A DNA stretch of 64,000 nt from Thiospirochaeta perfilievii (lineage in GTDB: Bacteria; Spirochaetota; Spirochaetia; DSM-2461): positions 2,914,001 to 2,978,000 of the forward strand of contig NZ_CP035807.1 of the NCBI RefSeq assembly GCF_008329945.1, read 5' to 3'. Both the position numbers and the translations under genes were made by a program. Each line of letters begins with the position of its first letter. The first letter of the stretch is position 1. Below the pieces are notes generated by a model. That model was not told the DNA's origin. It was given only the letters and a program-made list of their open reading frames with translations, and did not search any database. Below are positions 46,601-54,209 of this stretch, in pieces.

Positions 46601-47064
46601 TTAGCCTTCTCATAGTTATTATTTAGTATATTTTGTGAAATCTCTCCGGCTAAACATGCCGAAGTACATATTAATCCTTCAGAATACTTCTCTAAAAGCT
46701 CATCATCTATTCTAGGTTTATAATAAAATCCATCAATATACGCTTGGGAAACAATAGCTGTTAGGTTTTTAAATCCTATCTCATTTTTACATAGAAGTAT
46801 CATGTGGTAGTATTTTTTTTTGGTTGAATCCTTATCCTGCCTCTTCCCTGGGGCTATATATACTTCACACCCAATAATTGGGTTAATCCCGGCCTTTTTA
46901 CAGGCTGATTCAAATCTTAAGGAACCAAATAGATTCCCATGATCAGTTAGGGCAAGATGTTTCATATCGTATTTTTTAGCCATTTCTACTAGGCCATTTA
47001 TAGTTACCGCTCCATCTAAGAGGGAGTAGTCTGAATGGTTATGTAGGTGTACAAAATCTCTCAT
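43630..47064 (-). CDS. dnaE: DNA polymerase III alpha subunit DnaE
   Basis: 1144 aa, replicative polymerase. PHP domain at residues about 1-280 with HNHSDYSLLDGA and TDHGNLFG. The polymerase core has PGRGSGAGSIIAYAI near 355, PDFDVDFCFERR near 395 (catalytic Asp pair) and GYGFNKSHAAAYSVVAY near 745. An OB-fold-like region follows near 990-1065. AGGAG precedes the ATG at 47064. Length matches DnaE1. It is 48 bases after the molybdenum-hydroxylase-like operon in the same direction. Confidence 0.96.
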   Translation of the reverse strand: MRDFVHLHNHSDYSLLDGAVTINGLVEMAKKYDMKHLALTDHGNLFGSLRFESACKKAGINPIIGCEVYIAPGKRQDKDSTKKKYYHMILLCKNEIGFKNLTAIVSQAYIDGFYYKPRIDDELLEKYSEGLICTSACLAGEISQNILNNNYEKAKERALYYNSLFEEDSYYLEVMNHELPEEKIVIEGMKKLSKETGIPLVATNDIHYQKKEHANAQDILICIGTNKKKNEAKRMKMHGSHLYFKSPQEMNELFKDIPEALDNTVKIANMCNVTIPQPGPILPDYEIPSEFENQAEYLTHITWEGIKMRYKEVTDEVKKRTEYELGILLGMGFEGYFLIVWDFIDWAKKHDISVGPGRGSGAGSIIAYAIGITDIDPLKYELLFERFLNPDRVSMPDFDVDFCFERRGEVINYVTEKYGREQVGGICTFGTLKTKAVLKDVARVLDIPFAESNAISKLLPEGKAPDGRKINVDVALEITPELQEYKNRGGIYKELFETASILEGMNRHVSTHACGMVIGKTKLTDYVPLYKDQKTGAVSSEYTMDIIEPCGLVKMDFLGLKTLTLLSNTEKLVRKHNKDFKVDDVPIDDEKTYRMLQDGKSSAVFQFESAGMQDILRRAKPDNIEDLIALNALYRPGPMQYIPQFIDSKMGKMQIKYPDPLLEETLKPTYGVIVYQEQVMKVAQIIGGFSLGKADILRRAMGKKKVAEMDKMKVEFIKGAKELGHTEEHASEIFDMLVPFAGYGFNKSHAAAYSVVAYKTAYCKANYPAEFMAANLTNEISNPTAFSDYLSECKEMGIELAPPDINDSEKYFTVVDGKIVYGLTGMKGIGSAAVDAIITARQKKGKFENFEDFIEKVELRAVNSRVLEVLITSGLFSKIEKHNRATIMNNCEKIITTIQKKLESTQFGQGSLFGDIEEQIFPDIVWDEVEEYPELELLKMEKENIGFFFSGHPMDKYKDQWKRTVNLDLSNPKTASGDKTYSILGMIKNPKSITTKSGKRMAFAELEDYNGSIELVLFAKKFEQYGHLLQPDAVLGITGNVDTSRDKPSFKVEEIKDPDELKELIAPEIHMEFHPEDLSEDELEHLRTYIMDNKGNSQVYFHIKRPGQVREVVIRISSQLTINGGDTTLIELRNLPKVKNVWRE

Positions 47065-47112
47065 TTTAACTCCTGTTAAAAAACTCTATATTATAATTTT
47101 AGAAAATTCTAC

Positions 47113-47955
47113 TTAAAAACCCTCAAGGAAGTGAAGTATTATCTGTGCCATTCTATAAATCTCACTCTCTTTTAATCTAGGGTTATCGCTTAAGCTAGTT
47201 TTTATAATTGATAATAGAGGCTCTCTAGATCTATAACTAATAGGCATATGTTTTCCTATTAATTCCGCCTCAATCTCCTTGGTTCTAATAATTTTTTTGT
47301 TCTCAATATTAAAAGCCATGGACAGGGAGGATATATTACTTTTTTCTATCTCTGCAATAGCGGAGAATGAAATTTCCTTAAATAGGTTAAAAGAGTGGCC
47401 CGTTTTATAATATGAACAAGTAGTTGTTGTAATAAGAGGAATCCTTACCCTGGTTATTAGATGCAATCCCCTCTCATCCTTTGTTGAGATATACTGGGTT
47501 AGAGATTCCCATTTTGCCCTATTTTTTTTATCTACTAGGGGTATAACCTCTACTTTACAGTTTAAAATTAGAAGTAGGGGTATTATATCGGAAATAATAT
47601 CCTTATTTGCTATTGTTCCACCTATTGTTGCTAAATTTCTTATAGGGTAAGGAGCCATGGATTCTAGACTCTCTAATAGTATTTTAGGTAGGTTATTTTT
47701 TGAACCACAAATAATCTCTTGTATGGTAAACATACTACCGAATTCAAAGTATCTCTCAGTCCTATTCTCTTTTTTTAGTTCAACAATATCATCGAGTATT
47801 ATTATTACTCCAGGAATTATTAAATTATCACCATTTATTGTTCTAAAAAGAGAAGTTCCCCCTGCAAGTAGAGTAATATCCCTCTCTTTTTTTACTATTT
47901 CTTTTAGATCTCCAACTGTTTTAGGTCTGAAAAATCTTGTACCTTTCTTTTTCAA
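47113..47955 (-). CDS. FAD-binding subunit of a molybdenum-hydroxylase-like complex (XdhB/CoxM)
   Basis: 280 aa. FAD-site motif LLAGGTSLFRT near residue 30 and the second motif YPIRNLATIGGTIANKDIISD near 105 match the CoxM/XdhB family. It would pass electrons between the Fe-S subunit and NAD or another acceptor. It overlaps the Fe-S subunit gene by 4 bases and is the third gene of the operon. The FAD motifs look better kept than the catalytic motifs of the large subunit. Confidence 0.85.
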   Translation of the reverse strand: MKKKGTRFFRPKTVGDLKEIVKKERDITLLAGGTSLFRTINGDNLIIPGVIIILDDIVELKKENRTERYFEFGSMFTIQEIICGSKNNLPKILLESLESMAPYPIRNLATIGGTIANKDIISDIIPLLLILNCKVEVIPLVDKKNRAKWESLTQYISTKDERGLHLITRVRIPLITTTTCSYYKTGHSFNLFKEISFSAIAEIEKSNISSLSMAFNIENKKIIRTKEIEAELIGKHMPISYRSREPLLSIIKTSLSDNPRLKESEIYRMAQIILHFLEGF

Positions 47956-48425
47956 AAGTTACCACCTTCGTAAAAGTTTGCAGATAGGTAGATAGCCTCT
48001 TTTAAACTCTTATTATCTGTACAGTCACAGGTTACACTTTGAATAATATTCTCTATCATATCACCTGTTAGCTCTTTACTTCTTCCTAACTGGTAATAAG
48101 TTATAAGTAGTCTTGATGGGGCACAATTTGGACATAGATCAACATTAGCTAGTTCAAAGCCCTTTATAATATTGTTATACTCTGATTTTTGTGTAATCCC
48201 TTCCAGGGTTACTATAGTCTGGTTTTGTGCCTTTGTTGCAGGGTATAGGCAAGAGTATATTGGTTTATCATTTAATAAAATTAGGCAGTATCCACACCTT
48301 CCACATCCACAACTATGTTTTACAGCCTTCCGTCCTAAAATCTCCCTTAGTAATACGGATAATCTAATGTTTGAAGGGGCATCAACCTCCTGCTCTTTAC
48401 CATTTACATTAAGTTTAAATATCAT
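47952..48425 (-). CDS. [2Fe-2S] subunit of a molybdenum-hydroxylase-like complex (XdhC/CoxS)
   Basis: 157 aa. All eight expected cysteines are visible: the plant-ferredoxin-type set in HSCGCGRCGYC with the fourth Cys in YSCLYP (residues about 38-60), and the second cluster in LCPNCAPS near 97 and VTCDCTD near 130. The usual QCGYC and CRCTGY wording is altered around the cysteines, so the subunit is divergent but the two [2Fe-2S] sites look intact. Overlaps the large-subunit gene by 11 bases. Confidence 0.88.
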   Translation of the reverse strand: MIFKLNVNGKEQEVDAPSNIRLSVLLREILGRKAVKHSCGCGRCGYCLILLNDKPIYSCLYPATKAQNQTIVTLEGITQKSEYNNIIKGFELANVDLCPNCAPSRLLITYYQLGRSKELTGDMIENIIQSVTCDCTDNKSLKEAIYLSANFYEGGNF

Positions 48426-50511
48426 CTTTTATCAACTCTTTATATATCATCTCTTTATTTATTGGAAATGTATTAATATTTGACCCAATAGCTTGATTCA
48501 CACCTTGAATATACGCCCCTGGGAGTGTATTTCTAATTAGGGAGCCAACCCCCCTGGGTATATTTTTATTTTTTCCTGTCTCATATATTGAGATATTAAT
48601 TATAGGGTTAGATTTAACCAGAGGTTTATTATAAAAGTAGTGGGTAGAAAACTCTCCATCCCTCTCTTTGGGTTCGCTATTTTGCAACCAGTTAATAGTC
48701 TGATTTATCTCCCTGGATACGGAGTTTAGAAGAGCCTGTTTATTTAAAATTAGACCAACTTCCAACTGAATCCATATCTCCTTTATTATACAGCTTAAAC
48801 TTCTTTTGTCTATTTCTACTTCCACTGCACAGGCTGCATAAGAGCTGTTTTTAAAGGGTTCTCCCTTCCAGTTTTCATAATTCCAAACATTAGATGATTT
48901 TTTCCTTGTAACTTTAAACTGTCTAATAGGTAGTGGATCTTTAAATCGTCTAACCTTAATTTCATCTGCACATTGCTTAATTAGAGGTGTTAAGATTGTT
49001 ACGTTTTTATTATCTATATTTGGACCAGAGTCCATTATCATGGTAAGGTCCTCGGTAAATATTTTAATATTCTCCCTCTCTATACCTAGTGTTTCAACTA
49101 ATATATCTTCCCAAACTGTTAAAAGATCTAAATTGTTTATTCTACAACTAACTTTTAACTCTACCATTCCATTTCTCTCTAACTCTACTACTACACTATG
49201 GGCAGAGATGTTTTTTTCATTAGAGATAAAACCATTTCCATTATATCCTACAGAAATTCCAACCCCCCTCTTTGCAGAGTAGTGTATTCTCTTCTCTTTT
49301 CTTAATAAGGATAGGTTTATAGAGGAATTCTTTCTTAAAAAATCAGACTGCTCAACAACGTTTTTTAACATTATATCCAGGGGTAACTCTCTTTTTATAA
49401 CGCTTCCTGTTGAGTTTCTATACCCTTTTTTGATTAAATTTTCATTTCTATATAGGTATTGGTCCTTTTTACTCTCTTTTATTATTTTACTAATTAAAAG
49501 TTCTGCTACAAATAGAGCATCGGCAAGATATATATCCTTAGAAAGACCAGCTGGTGGAAGATTTGATTTATAACCTGTAACCGTAACCTCTATATTTCTA
49601 TGTTTATAGTAGGAGGTAACACCGTGTAAAACCCTTAATACCTTCTCTTTTACAAAAATTGGGTATGCTCCACAGTTTATCTTAATATCTAGTTTTATTC
49701 CAAGAACAGTATCTTCTGAGTCAAATACAATCTGCCAATTTGCCTCTAGTCCATAAAGTTTGTTTGAGTATAAATATTGATCTTCTGGGGTTGGTATATA
49801 AAAGACATTCTTTTTAATAATTGATGAGGATATAGTCGTAAAGGCTGCTGCACTATAACTATCTAGAAGGGGATACTCATCCTCTCCTGTAGTTGTTGGA
49901 GTTACTATCTTAATCTTATCAGATTCAACCCCACATATATTTGCTATATTATCCCTTAATGGATACTCCCATATAGATGATGAGTAGATATTATATGAGT
50001 CTGCCTCTCTTTTAGTAAATGAACCTAGAAGATACTTACTTTCAATAACGCTTTTTGGTGTTTTAATACTACCAGAAAGGGTTTTATATGGAGTTGTAAA
50101 AGCCTCTAATGTATCACCTATCTTTATTGTTTTGCTAAAGAAGATCTCATCTGAAACCTCTTGATCAATATCTATTTTATAAGTTATTTCTATCTTTTTA
50201 TGTATAGCCTTAAGTTTAGAAATATTAGGTCCTACTAATAGTAGTATTGGCTCACCTATATAGTTTACTTTTTTGTTTGCGAGTATTGGAATTTTATTTC
50301 CATCAATTTTCAAGAAATTTTTTCCCTTTAAATCCTTGGAGCTTATTATAGAGTAGTTTTCCTCAACTTCCGGTAAGCTTATATTCTCTATTAAACCGCG
50401 TTTTACAGTAGATCGATATACCAATATTTTGTAACTCTTTTTAGTTGCTGTATCTAAGGGTAGGGCATATTTTCCTGAATAGATTAACTTTATGTGTTCG
50501 GCTTTATTCAT
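48415..50511 (-). CDS. Large subunit of a divergent molybdenum-hydroxylase-like complex (XdhA/CoxL)
   Basis: 698 aa, shorter than the usual 750-800. It is homologous in layout to XdhA/CoxL (substrate domain, then cofactor domain), but key cofactor motifs are changed: where GGxFGxK is expected near residue 200 it reads TTTGEDEYPLL, and where RGxGxPQ is expected near 315 it reads NLPPAGLSKD. Near the C-terminus the expected GVGE catalytic Glu reads GVGS. So catalysis of the normal kind is doubtful. No Shine-Dalgarno; CATAAT lies 8 bases before ATG. Confidence 0.7.
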   Translation of the reverse strand: MNKAEHIKLIYSGKYALPLDTATKKSYKILVYRSTVKRGLIENISLPEVEENYSIISSKDLKGKNFLKIDGNKIPILANKKVNYIGEPILLLVGPNISKLKAIHKKIEITYKIDIDQEVSDEIFFSKTIKIGDTLEAFTTPYKTLSGSIKTPKSVIESKYLLGSFTKREADSYNIYSSSIWEYPLRDNIANICGVESDKIKIVTPTTTGEDEYPLLDSYSAAAFTTISSSIIKKNVFYIPTPEDQYLYSNKLYGLEANWQIVFDSEDTVLGIKLDIKINCGAYPIFVKEKVLRVLHGVTSYYKHRNIEVTVTGYKSNLPPAGLSKDIYLADALFVAELLISKIIKESKKDQYLYRNENLIKKGYRNSTGSVIKRELPLDIMLKNVVEQSDFLRKNSSINLSLLRKEKRIHYSAKRGVGISVGYNGNGFISNEKNISAHSVVVELERNGMVELKVSCRINNLDLLTVWEDILVETLGIERENIKIFTEDLTMIMDSGPNIDNKNVTILTPLIKQCADEIKVRRFKDPLPIRQFKVTRKKSSNVWNYENWKGEPFKNSSYAACAVEVEIDKRSLSCIIKEIWIQLEVGLILNKQALLNSVSREINQTINWLQNSEPKERDGEFSTHYFYNKPLVKSNPIINISIYETGKNKNIPRGVGSLIRNTLPGAYIQGVNQAIGSNINTFPINKEMIYKELIKDDI

Positions 50512-50608
50512 ACATTCAAATTATGTGAATTTTTTCTAAAAAAAACAATAGATAATATATAATAGAGCGGGTTCTATAAACTGTTATCCTAGTATTTTAT
50601 ATTATAAA

Positions 50609-50641
50609 CCTTGTAATTAATTTTGATAAGTAGTTACAAGG
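50609..50641. promoter_or_regulatory. Inverted repeat in the divergent xdh-like / rlpA-like gap
   Basis: CCTTGTAA at 50609-50616 and TTACAAGG at 50634-50641 form an 8-bp dyad with a 17-base loop. The 233-base gap is divergent, so a terminator is less likely than a regulatory dyad or the start of an RNA structure. No gene is seen in the gap. Confidence 0.45.
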
Positions 50642-50744
50642 CTTATTGTTTCTAAAGTTATTTTAATTATATAAAATAAAGTTTAATATCTCTATTTAGA
50701 TAATAATTAAAGTAACCGATAAAATGACTAGGAGCCTTTAATCA

Positions 50745-52088
50745 ATGAATAAACAGAGTTATTTCGCTATATTATTTTTATTATGTGGGTCAATTTTTGC
50801 CCAGTCAACATATTCAGGTAACCTCTCTGTATCCGATGACAACTTTTTTAAAGGATGGGAAGAGAGTTCCGATTACCACTTAGGAGGGTGTAATGCTTTT
50901 CCAATTGGAACTTATGTTAATGTTAAATTACCTTATTCTGATGATTCAGTTAATGTAAAAATTGTTACAAGGATACCTGAAGATGGAATTTTTATCTTGG
51001 TAGATAAAAGTGCAGGTGAGTCTATGTATCTTGAAACAGGAGATGTTCTTCCTGTAAGAATTCAGGTAATTAACTATATTCCACCTCCTATTTCAGAAAT
51101 TGATGAATCTATTGATCCTACCCCTGAAATTAAAGGTCTTACTGCTGAAGCCATTAAAAATAACCGGGATGTTTTGCCAGAAACAGAAGTTCTACCAGAA
51201 ACAGAAGTTCTACCGGAAACTGAGGTTTTACCGGAGACAGAAGTTTTACCGGAGACAGAAGTTTTACCGGAAACTGAGGTTTTACCAGAGACAGAAGTAT
51301 TACCAGAGACAGAAGTATTACCAGAGACAGAAGTATTACCAGAGACAGAAGTATTACCAGAGACTGAAGTTTTACCGGAGACAGAAGTTTTACCGGAGAC
51401 TGAGGTTTTACCAGAAACTGAGGTTTTACCAGAAACAGAAGTTTTACCAGAGGCAGAAGTTTTACCGGAGACAGAAGTTTTACCAGAAACAGAAGTTTTA
51501 CCAGAAACAGAAGTTTTACCAGAGGCAGAAGTTTTACCAGAGGCAGAAGTTCTACCAGAGGCAGAAGTTTTACCAGAGGCAGAAGTTTTACCAGAGGCAG
51601 AAGTTTTACCAGAAACAGAAGTTTTACCGGAGACTGAAGTTTCACCTAAGAAGGATACAATTATATATGAGGATGAATTACCTGTAGAATCAATGTTTTC
51701 TAATGATAAAATTGTTGAGCCAATTACAGAGATTATTCCTAAAAAAATAAAAAGAGTTTTCTTTTTAGAACCAGCAAATAATAAACCTCCTGAAGGTGGA
51801 GTACCAGATATAAAACTTATACCAGTTACTACTGAAAAAGAGAAAGATTTTCAGGATGGGTACTACTTACAAGTTGGTATTTATAAAAATAGTGATATTG
51901 CCGAGTTAGATAGAAAAAAATTAGATGAGCTTCATTTTCCTAATATCACTGTTAGAGAAAAAGATGAAGAAATGAGACATAGGCTACTTGTAGGTCCGGT
52001 AAATAACGATGAACTTGGAGTTATAATGCTCCATTTAAAAAATAGAGGATTCAAGGAATTTTTCAGATATAAGAAGAAATCTGAATAA
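50745..52088 (+). CDS. RlpA-like protein with tandem repeat linker and SPOR domain
   Basis: 447 aa. Signal peptide (about 1-19, ending FAQ-S). Residues about 40-110 resemble the RlpA double-psi barrel (HLGGCNAFPIGTYVNV, then VDKSAGESMYLETGDVLPV). Residues 143-298 are 26 copies of VLPE(T/A)E encoded by 18-bp repeats. The C-terminal SPOR-like domain (about 370-440) has YYLQVGIYKN and RHRLLVGPV. RlpA proteins cleave or bind denuded septal peptidoglycan. Whether the catalytic residues are intact is unclear. The acidic, proline-rich linker could span the periplasm. Confidence 0.65.
   Translation: MNKQSYFAILFLLCGSIFAQSTYSGNLSVSDDNFFKGWEESSDYHLGGCNAFPIGTYVNVKLPYSDDSVNVKIVTRIPEDGIFILVDKSAGESMYLETGDVLPVRIQVINYIPPPISEIDESIDPTPEIKGLTAEAIKNNRDVLPETEVLPETEVLPETEVLPETEVLPETEVLPETEVLPETEVLPETEVLPETEVLPETEVLPETEVLPETEVLPETEVLPETEVLPETEVLPEAEVLPETEVLPETEVLPETEVLPEAEVLPEAEVLPEAEVLPEAEVLPEAEVLPETEVLPETEVSPKKDTIIYEDELPVESMFSNDKIVEPITEIIPKKIKRVFFLEPANNKPPEGGVPDIKLIPVTTEKEKDFQDGYYLQVGIYKNSDIAELDRKKLDELHFPNITVREKDEEMRHRLLVGPVNNDELGVIMLHLKNRGFKEFFRYKKKSE
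51171..51638 (+). repeat. 26-unit 18-bp tandem repeat (VNTR) inside the RlpA-like gene
   Basis: 468 bases are exactly 26 units of 18 bp encoding VLPE(T/A)E. Unit variants cluster: four consecutive units use gtattacc, and a run of five near 51513-51602 encodes the Ala version. Blocks of like units suggest local duplication or gene conversion. Because the unit is a multiple of 3, copy change keeps the frame, so the linker length can vary without breaking the protein. Confidence 0.95.
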
Positions 52089-52128
52089 TAATAATTGCCA
52101 ATTAGTTTGAATCATAGTATAAGAGAGC

Positions 52129-53283
52129 ATGGCTATTTTTTTAACTTTCTTTCTTATACTATCGTTCTTAATAATTATTCTCTTTATCGTTGGTAGTAGT
52201 CAATCTATCTCCCTTGGTGGTGTTGATTTTATAGCTAAGGGTAAAGAAGCTGGTCTTACTGCAAAAGAGATTAAAATGCTCAAAAAGACTGCGGATATCC
52301 TAAAATTAGAGAAACCTTTAATACTTCTTGGATCTATTAATAATATTGACGATGCTATATTAAAGCTAAACTCAAAATTACAGGATTGTGATTATCACGA
52401 TTTAGAGATTATTGATCTTTTAGAAGATCTACATAACTATAGACGAAATATCGAACTTGAAAAGTTAGATAAACGGGGTGTCATCTCTTCATCTAGAGAG
52501 ATGTCCGTAAGCCAAGAAGTAAAAATTACTGTAGGAAGCATGGAGATTCCCATTGTGGGGGTTGTATCAGATATCACTCAAAATTTTATTACAATAGATT
52601 TAAAAAATGAGACAGGGGTAAGACCTGGTGTAAATTGGAATGGACCTATAAATATCTACTTCTGGAGAAGGGACGATGCAGGGTACTATTTTGAATCTAA
52701 AGTAATAGAGACTCCCGGAATCTTAAAATGGAATGTAAGCCACTCTTCTAATTTAATTAGAAGCCAAAAAAGGTCAGACCTTAGAGTAGATTATGAAACA
52801 AACTGTTATATCTATAAGCTTGAGGATATCACAAAACGAAACTATAATTTTCAAGGCTTTACAGGAACATTCGCCCAGCTAAAGAATATATCCGAGGGAG
52901 GAGCAGCTTTTTTAGTTAATGGAAAGGTTCAACCTGGGCTCCCACTAAAGATGGAGTTTAAACTTGATAACAAAAATATAGTTCTATGTGGTCTTGTTAA
53001 GGATTCCTCATATAATCAATCAAATAATATATCCTATGTTAGGGTTAAAGTTGTTGATCCTCCCTTTGAGATGCTCTCAATTTTAAGGCCTTTTTTATTT
53101 ATAAAAAGCAGGGAGATTAACCTAATAAATAAGAATAAAGTTGATAATAGTGTTGAAAATATAGATGAAATAAACAACAATAATAATAATGTGGTAGATA
53201 GAGAAGAGATTACTGAAAATGAGGCTGAAGAAGAGATTTTAGAAGTTGAATATCTACCCGAGAGCAGTGGTGCTCTAAATTAG
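52129..53283 (+). CDS. Membrane-anchored PilZ-domain protein (c-di-GMP receptor)
   Basis: 384 aa. N-terminal membrane segment (about 2-24), a helical region (about 40-120), a YcgR-like beta domain (about 125-205), then PilZ with RSQKRSDLR (RxxxR, near residue 208) and LKNISEGGAAF (NxSxxG, near 253). Both halves of the c-di-GMP binding motif are present. The C-terminal tail is acidic and Asn-rich (NNNNNVVDREEI). Links cyclic-di-GMP to envelope or motility processes. AGAGAG near the ATG; 40 bases after the RlpA-like gene. Confidence 0.82.
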   Translation: MAIFLTFFLILSFLIIILFIVGSSQSISLGGVDFIAKGKEAGLTAKEIKMLKKTADILKLEKPLILLGSINNIDDAILKLNSKLQDCDYHDLEIIDLLEDLHNYRRNIELEKLDKRGVISSSREMSVSQEVKITVGSMEIPIVGVVSDITQNFITIDLKNETGVRPGVNWNGPINIYFWRRDDAGYYFESKVIETPGILKWNVSHSSNLIRSQKRSDLRVDYETNCYIYKLEDITKRNYNFQGFTGTFAQLKNISEGGAAFLVNGKVQPGLPLKMEFKLDNKNIVLCGLVKDSSYNQSNNISYVRVKVVDPPFEMLSILRPFLFIKSREINLINKNKVDNSVENIDEINNNNNNVVDREEITENEAEEEILEVEYLPESSGALN

Positions 53284-53313
53284 AACATAATAAAATTAAA
53301 AGAGGTAACAAGA

Positions 53314-54207
53314 ATGAAACTATTTAAAGGATTTTTACTTACTTTATCCATTGCTTTTATTTTTTCATGTGCAACAACTGAAAAAGGGCCAAAGGAATTA
53401 GATTCCGAAGTGGTTGAAGAGCAAGCACAGAAAGAAGAAATAGAGAAAAAAATGGTTGAGAAAGAAGTTGAAGTAAAAACATACTATCCAACAATTGAAG
53501 AAACATATTATGGTGACGGTCAAATTGATACAATTACTAAGTACACCTATAACGATAACTATGATCTTATTAAAAAAGTACAAACTAATGAACAAGAAGA
53601 AGTTTTAGAGTCCCACATTTATACTGTTGAAAATGGTTTAAAAACAAAGGATGTAAGTTATGGCTTTGGGAATGTATTAAATAGTTATTCCACCTTCGAA
53701 TATGATGTTAACGGTAATTTAGTTAAAGAGACTCTTTTTGATAAAAATGACTCTGTTCAATCAATTAACACTTATGAGTATCAAGGTAAAAATTTATCAA
53801 TATGGAGAACCCTAGGTCCTTCAGAGGGTGTATTAGCTATAACAGGATACTTCTATGATTCAAATAACAATATAACTAAAGTTGAAATGAGAAACGGTGG
53901 TAATGTTGTAGATGGTACTATTCAAAAGAGTTATAGTGATAATCTTATTACAGAAGAGAAGATATTAGACTCAGAGGGTAATATTGAGAAGTCAATATCC
54001 TATATCTATGATGGTAATTTACTTATAGAAAAGATCTATCTTGATGATAAGGGTAATAAAAAAAGAAGTGAAAGTTTTGAGTACTCTGAGTCTAAGCCTG
54101 TTCCAGATAGAATAAACCAACTCTATAGGAGTGGAGCTGTTGAAGCTTATACAAATATTCAATATGATCTTAAAATAGTTACAAATATAATTCTAGTTGA
54201 GGAGTAA
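53314..54207 (+). CDS. Lipoprotein of unknown function with YD/MORN-like strands
   Basis: 297 aa. Signal peptide with lipobox AFIFSC (Cys at about residue 19), so it is probably a lipoprotein. A Glu/Lys-rich linker (residues 25-55) precedes a domain of repeated beta motifs, for example YTYNDNYDLIKKV, YDVNGNLVKET and YDSNNNITKVEM, like the YD or toxin-antidote-type repeats seen in many spirochaete surface proteins. AGAGG before ATG. Followed by a HEAT-repeat secreted protein after 2 bases. Function unknown. Confidence 0.7.
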   Translation: MKLFKGFLLTLSIAFIFSCATTEKGPKELDSEVVEEQAQKEEIEKKMVEKEVEVKTYYPTIEETYYGDGQIDTITKYTYNDNYDLIKKVQTNEQEEVLESHIYTVENGLKTKDVSYGFGNVLNSYSTFEYDVNGNLVKETLFDKNDSVQSINTYEYQGKNLSIWRTLGPSEGVLAITGYFYDSNNNITKVEMRNGGNVVDGTIQKSYSDNLITEEKILDSEGNIEKSISYIYDGNLLIEKIYLDDKGNKKRSESFEYSESKPVPDRINQLYRSGAVEAYTNIQYDLKIVTNIILVEE

Positions 54208-54209
54208 AA

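Noticed and set aside
47657-47995. Plus-strand open frame of 112 codons
   Set aside because: It is antisense to the FAD subunit, whose motifs are clear, and has no homology signal.
50609-50641. Rho-independent terminator
   Set aside because: The gap is divergent and the dyad lacks a clean T run, so a regulatory role is more likely.
51171-51638. CRISPR array
   Set aside because: The units are contiguous 18-bp copies with no unique spacers, and they are in-frame coding sequence.
51100-51687. Long open frame on the plus strand, Tyr/Arg/Lys-rich, and another on the minus strand (51154-51645)
   Set aside because: Both are side effects of the 18-bp repeat, which keeps other frames open. No start signal or sensible composition, and the main frame has a signal peptide and SPOR domain.
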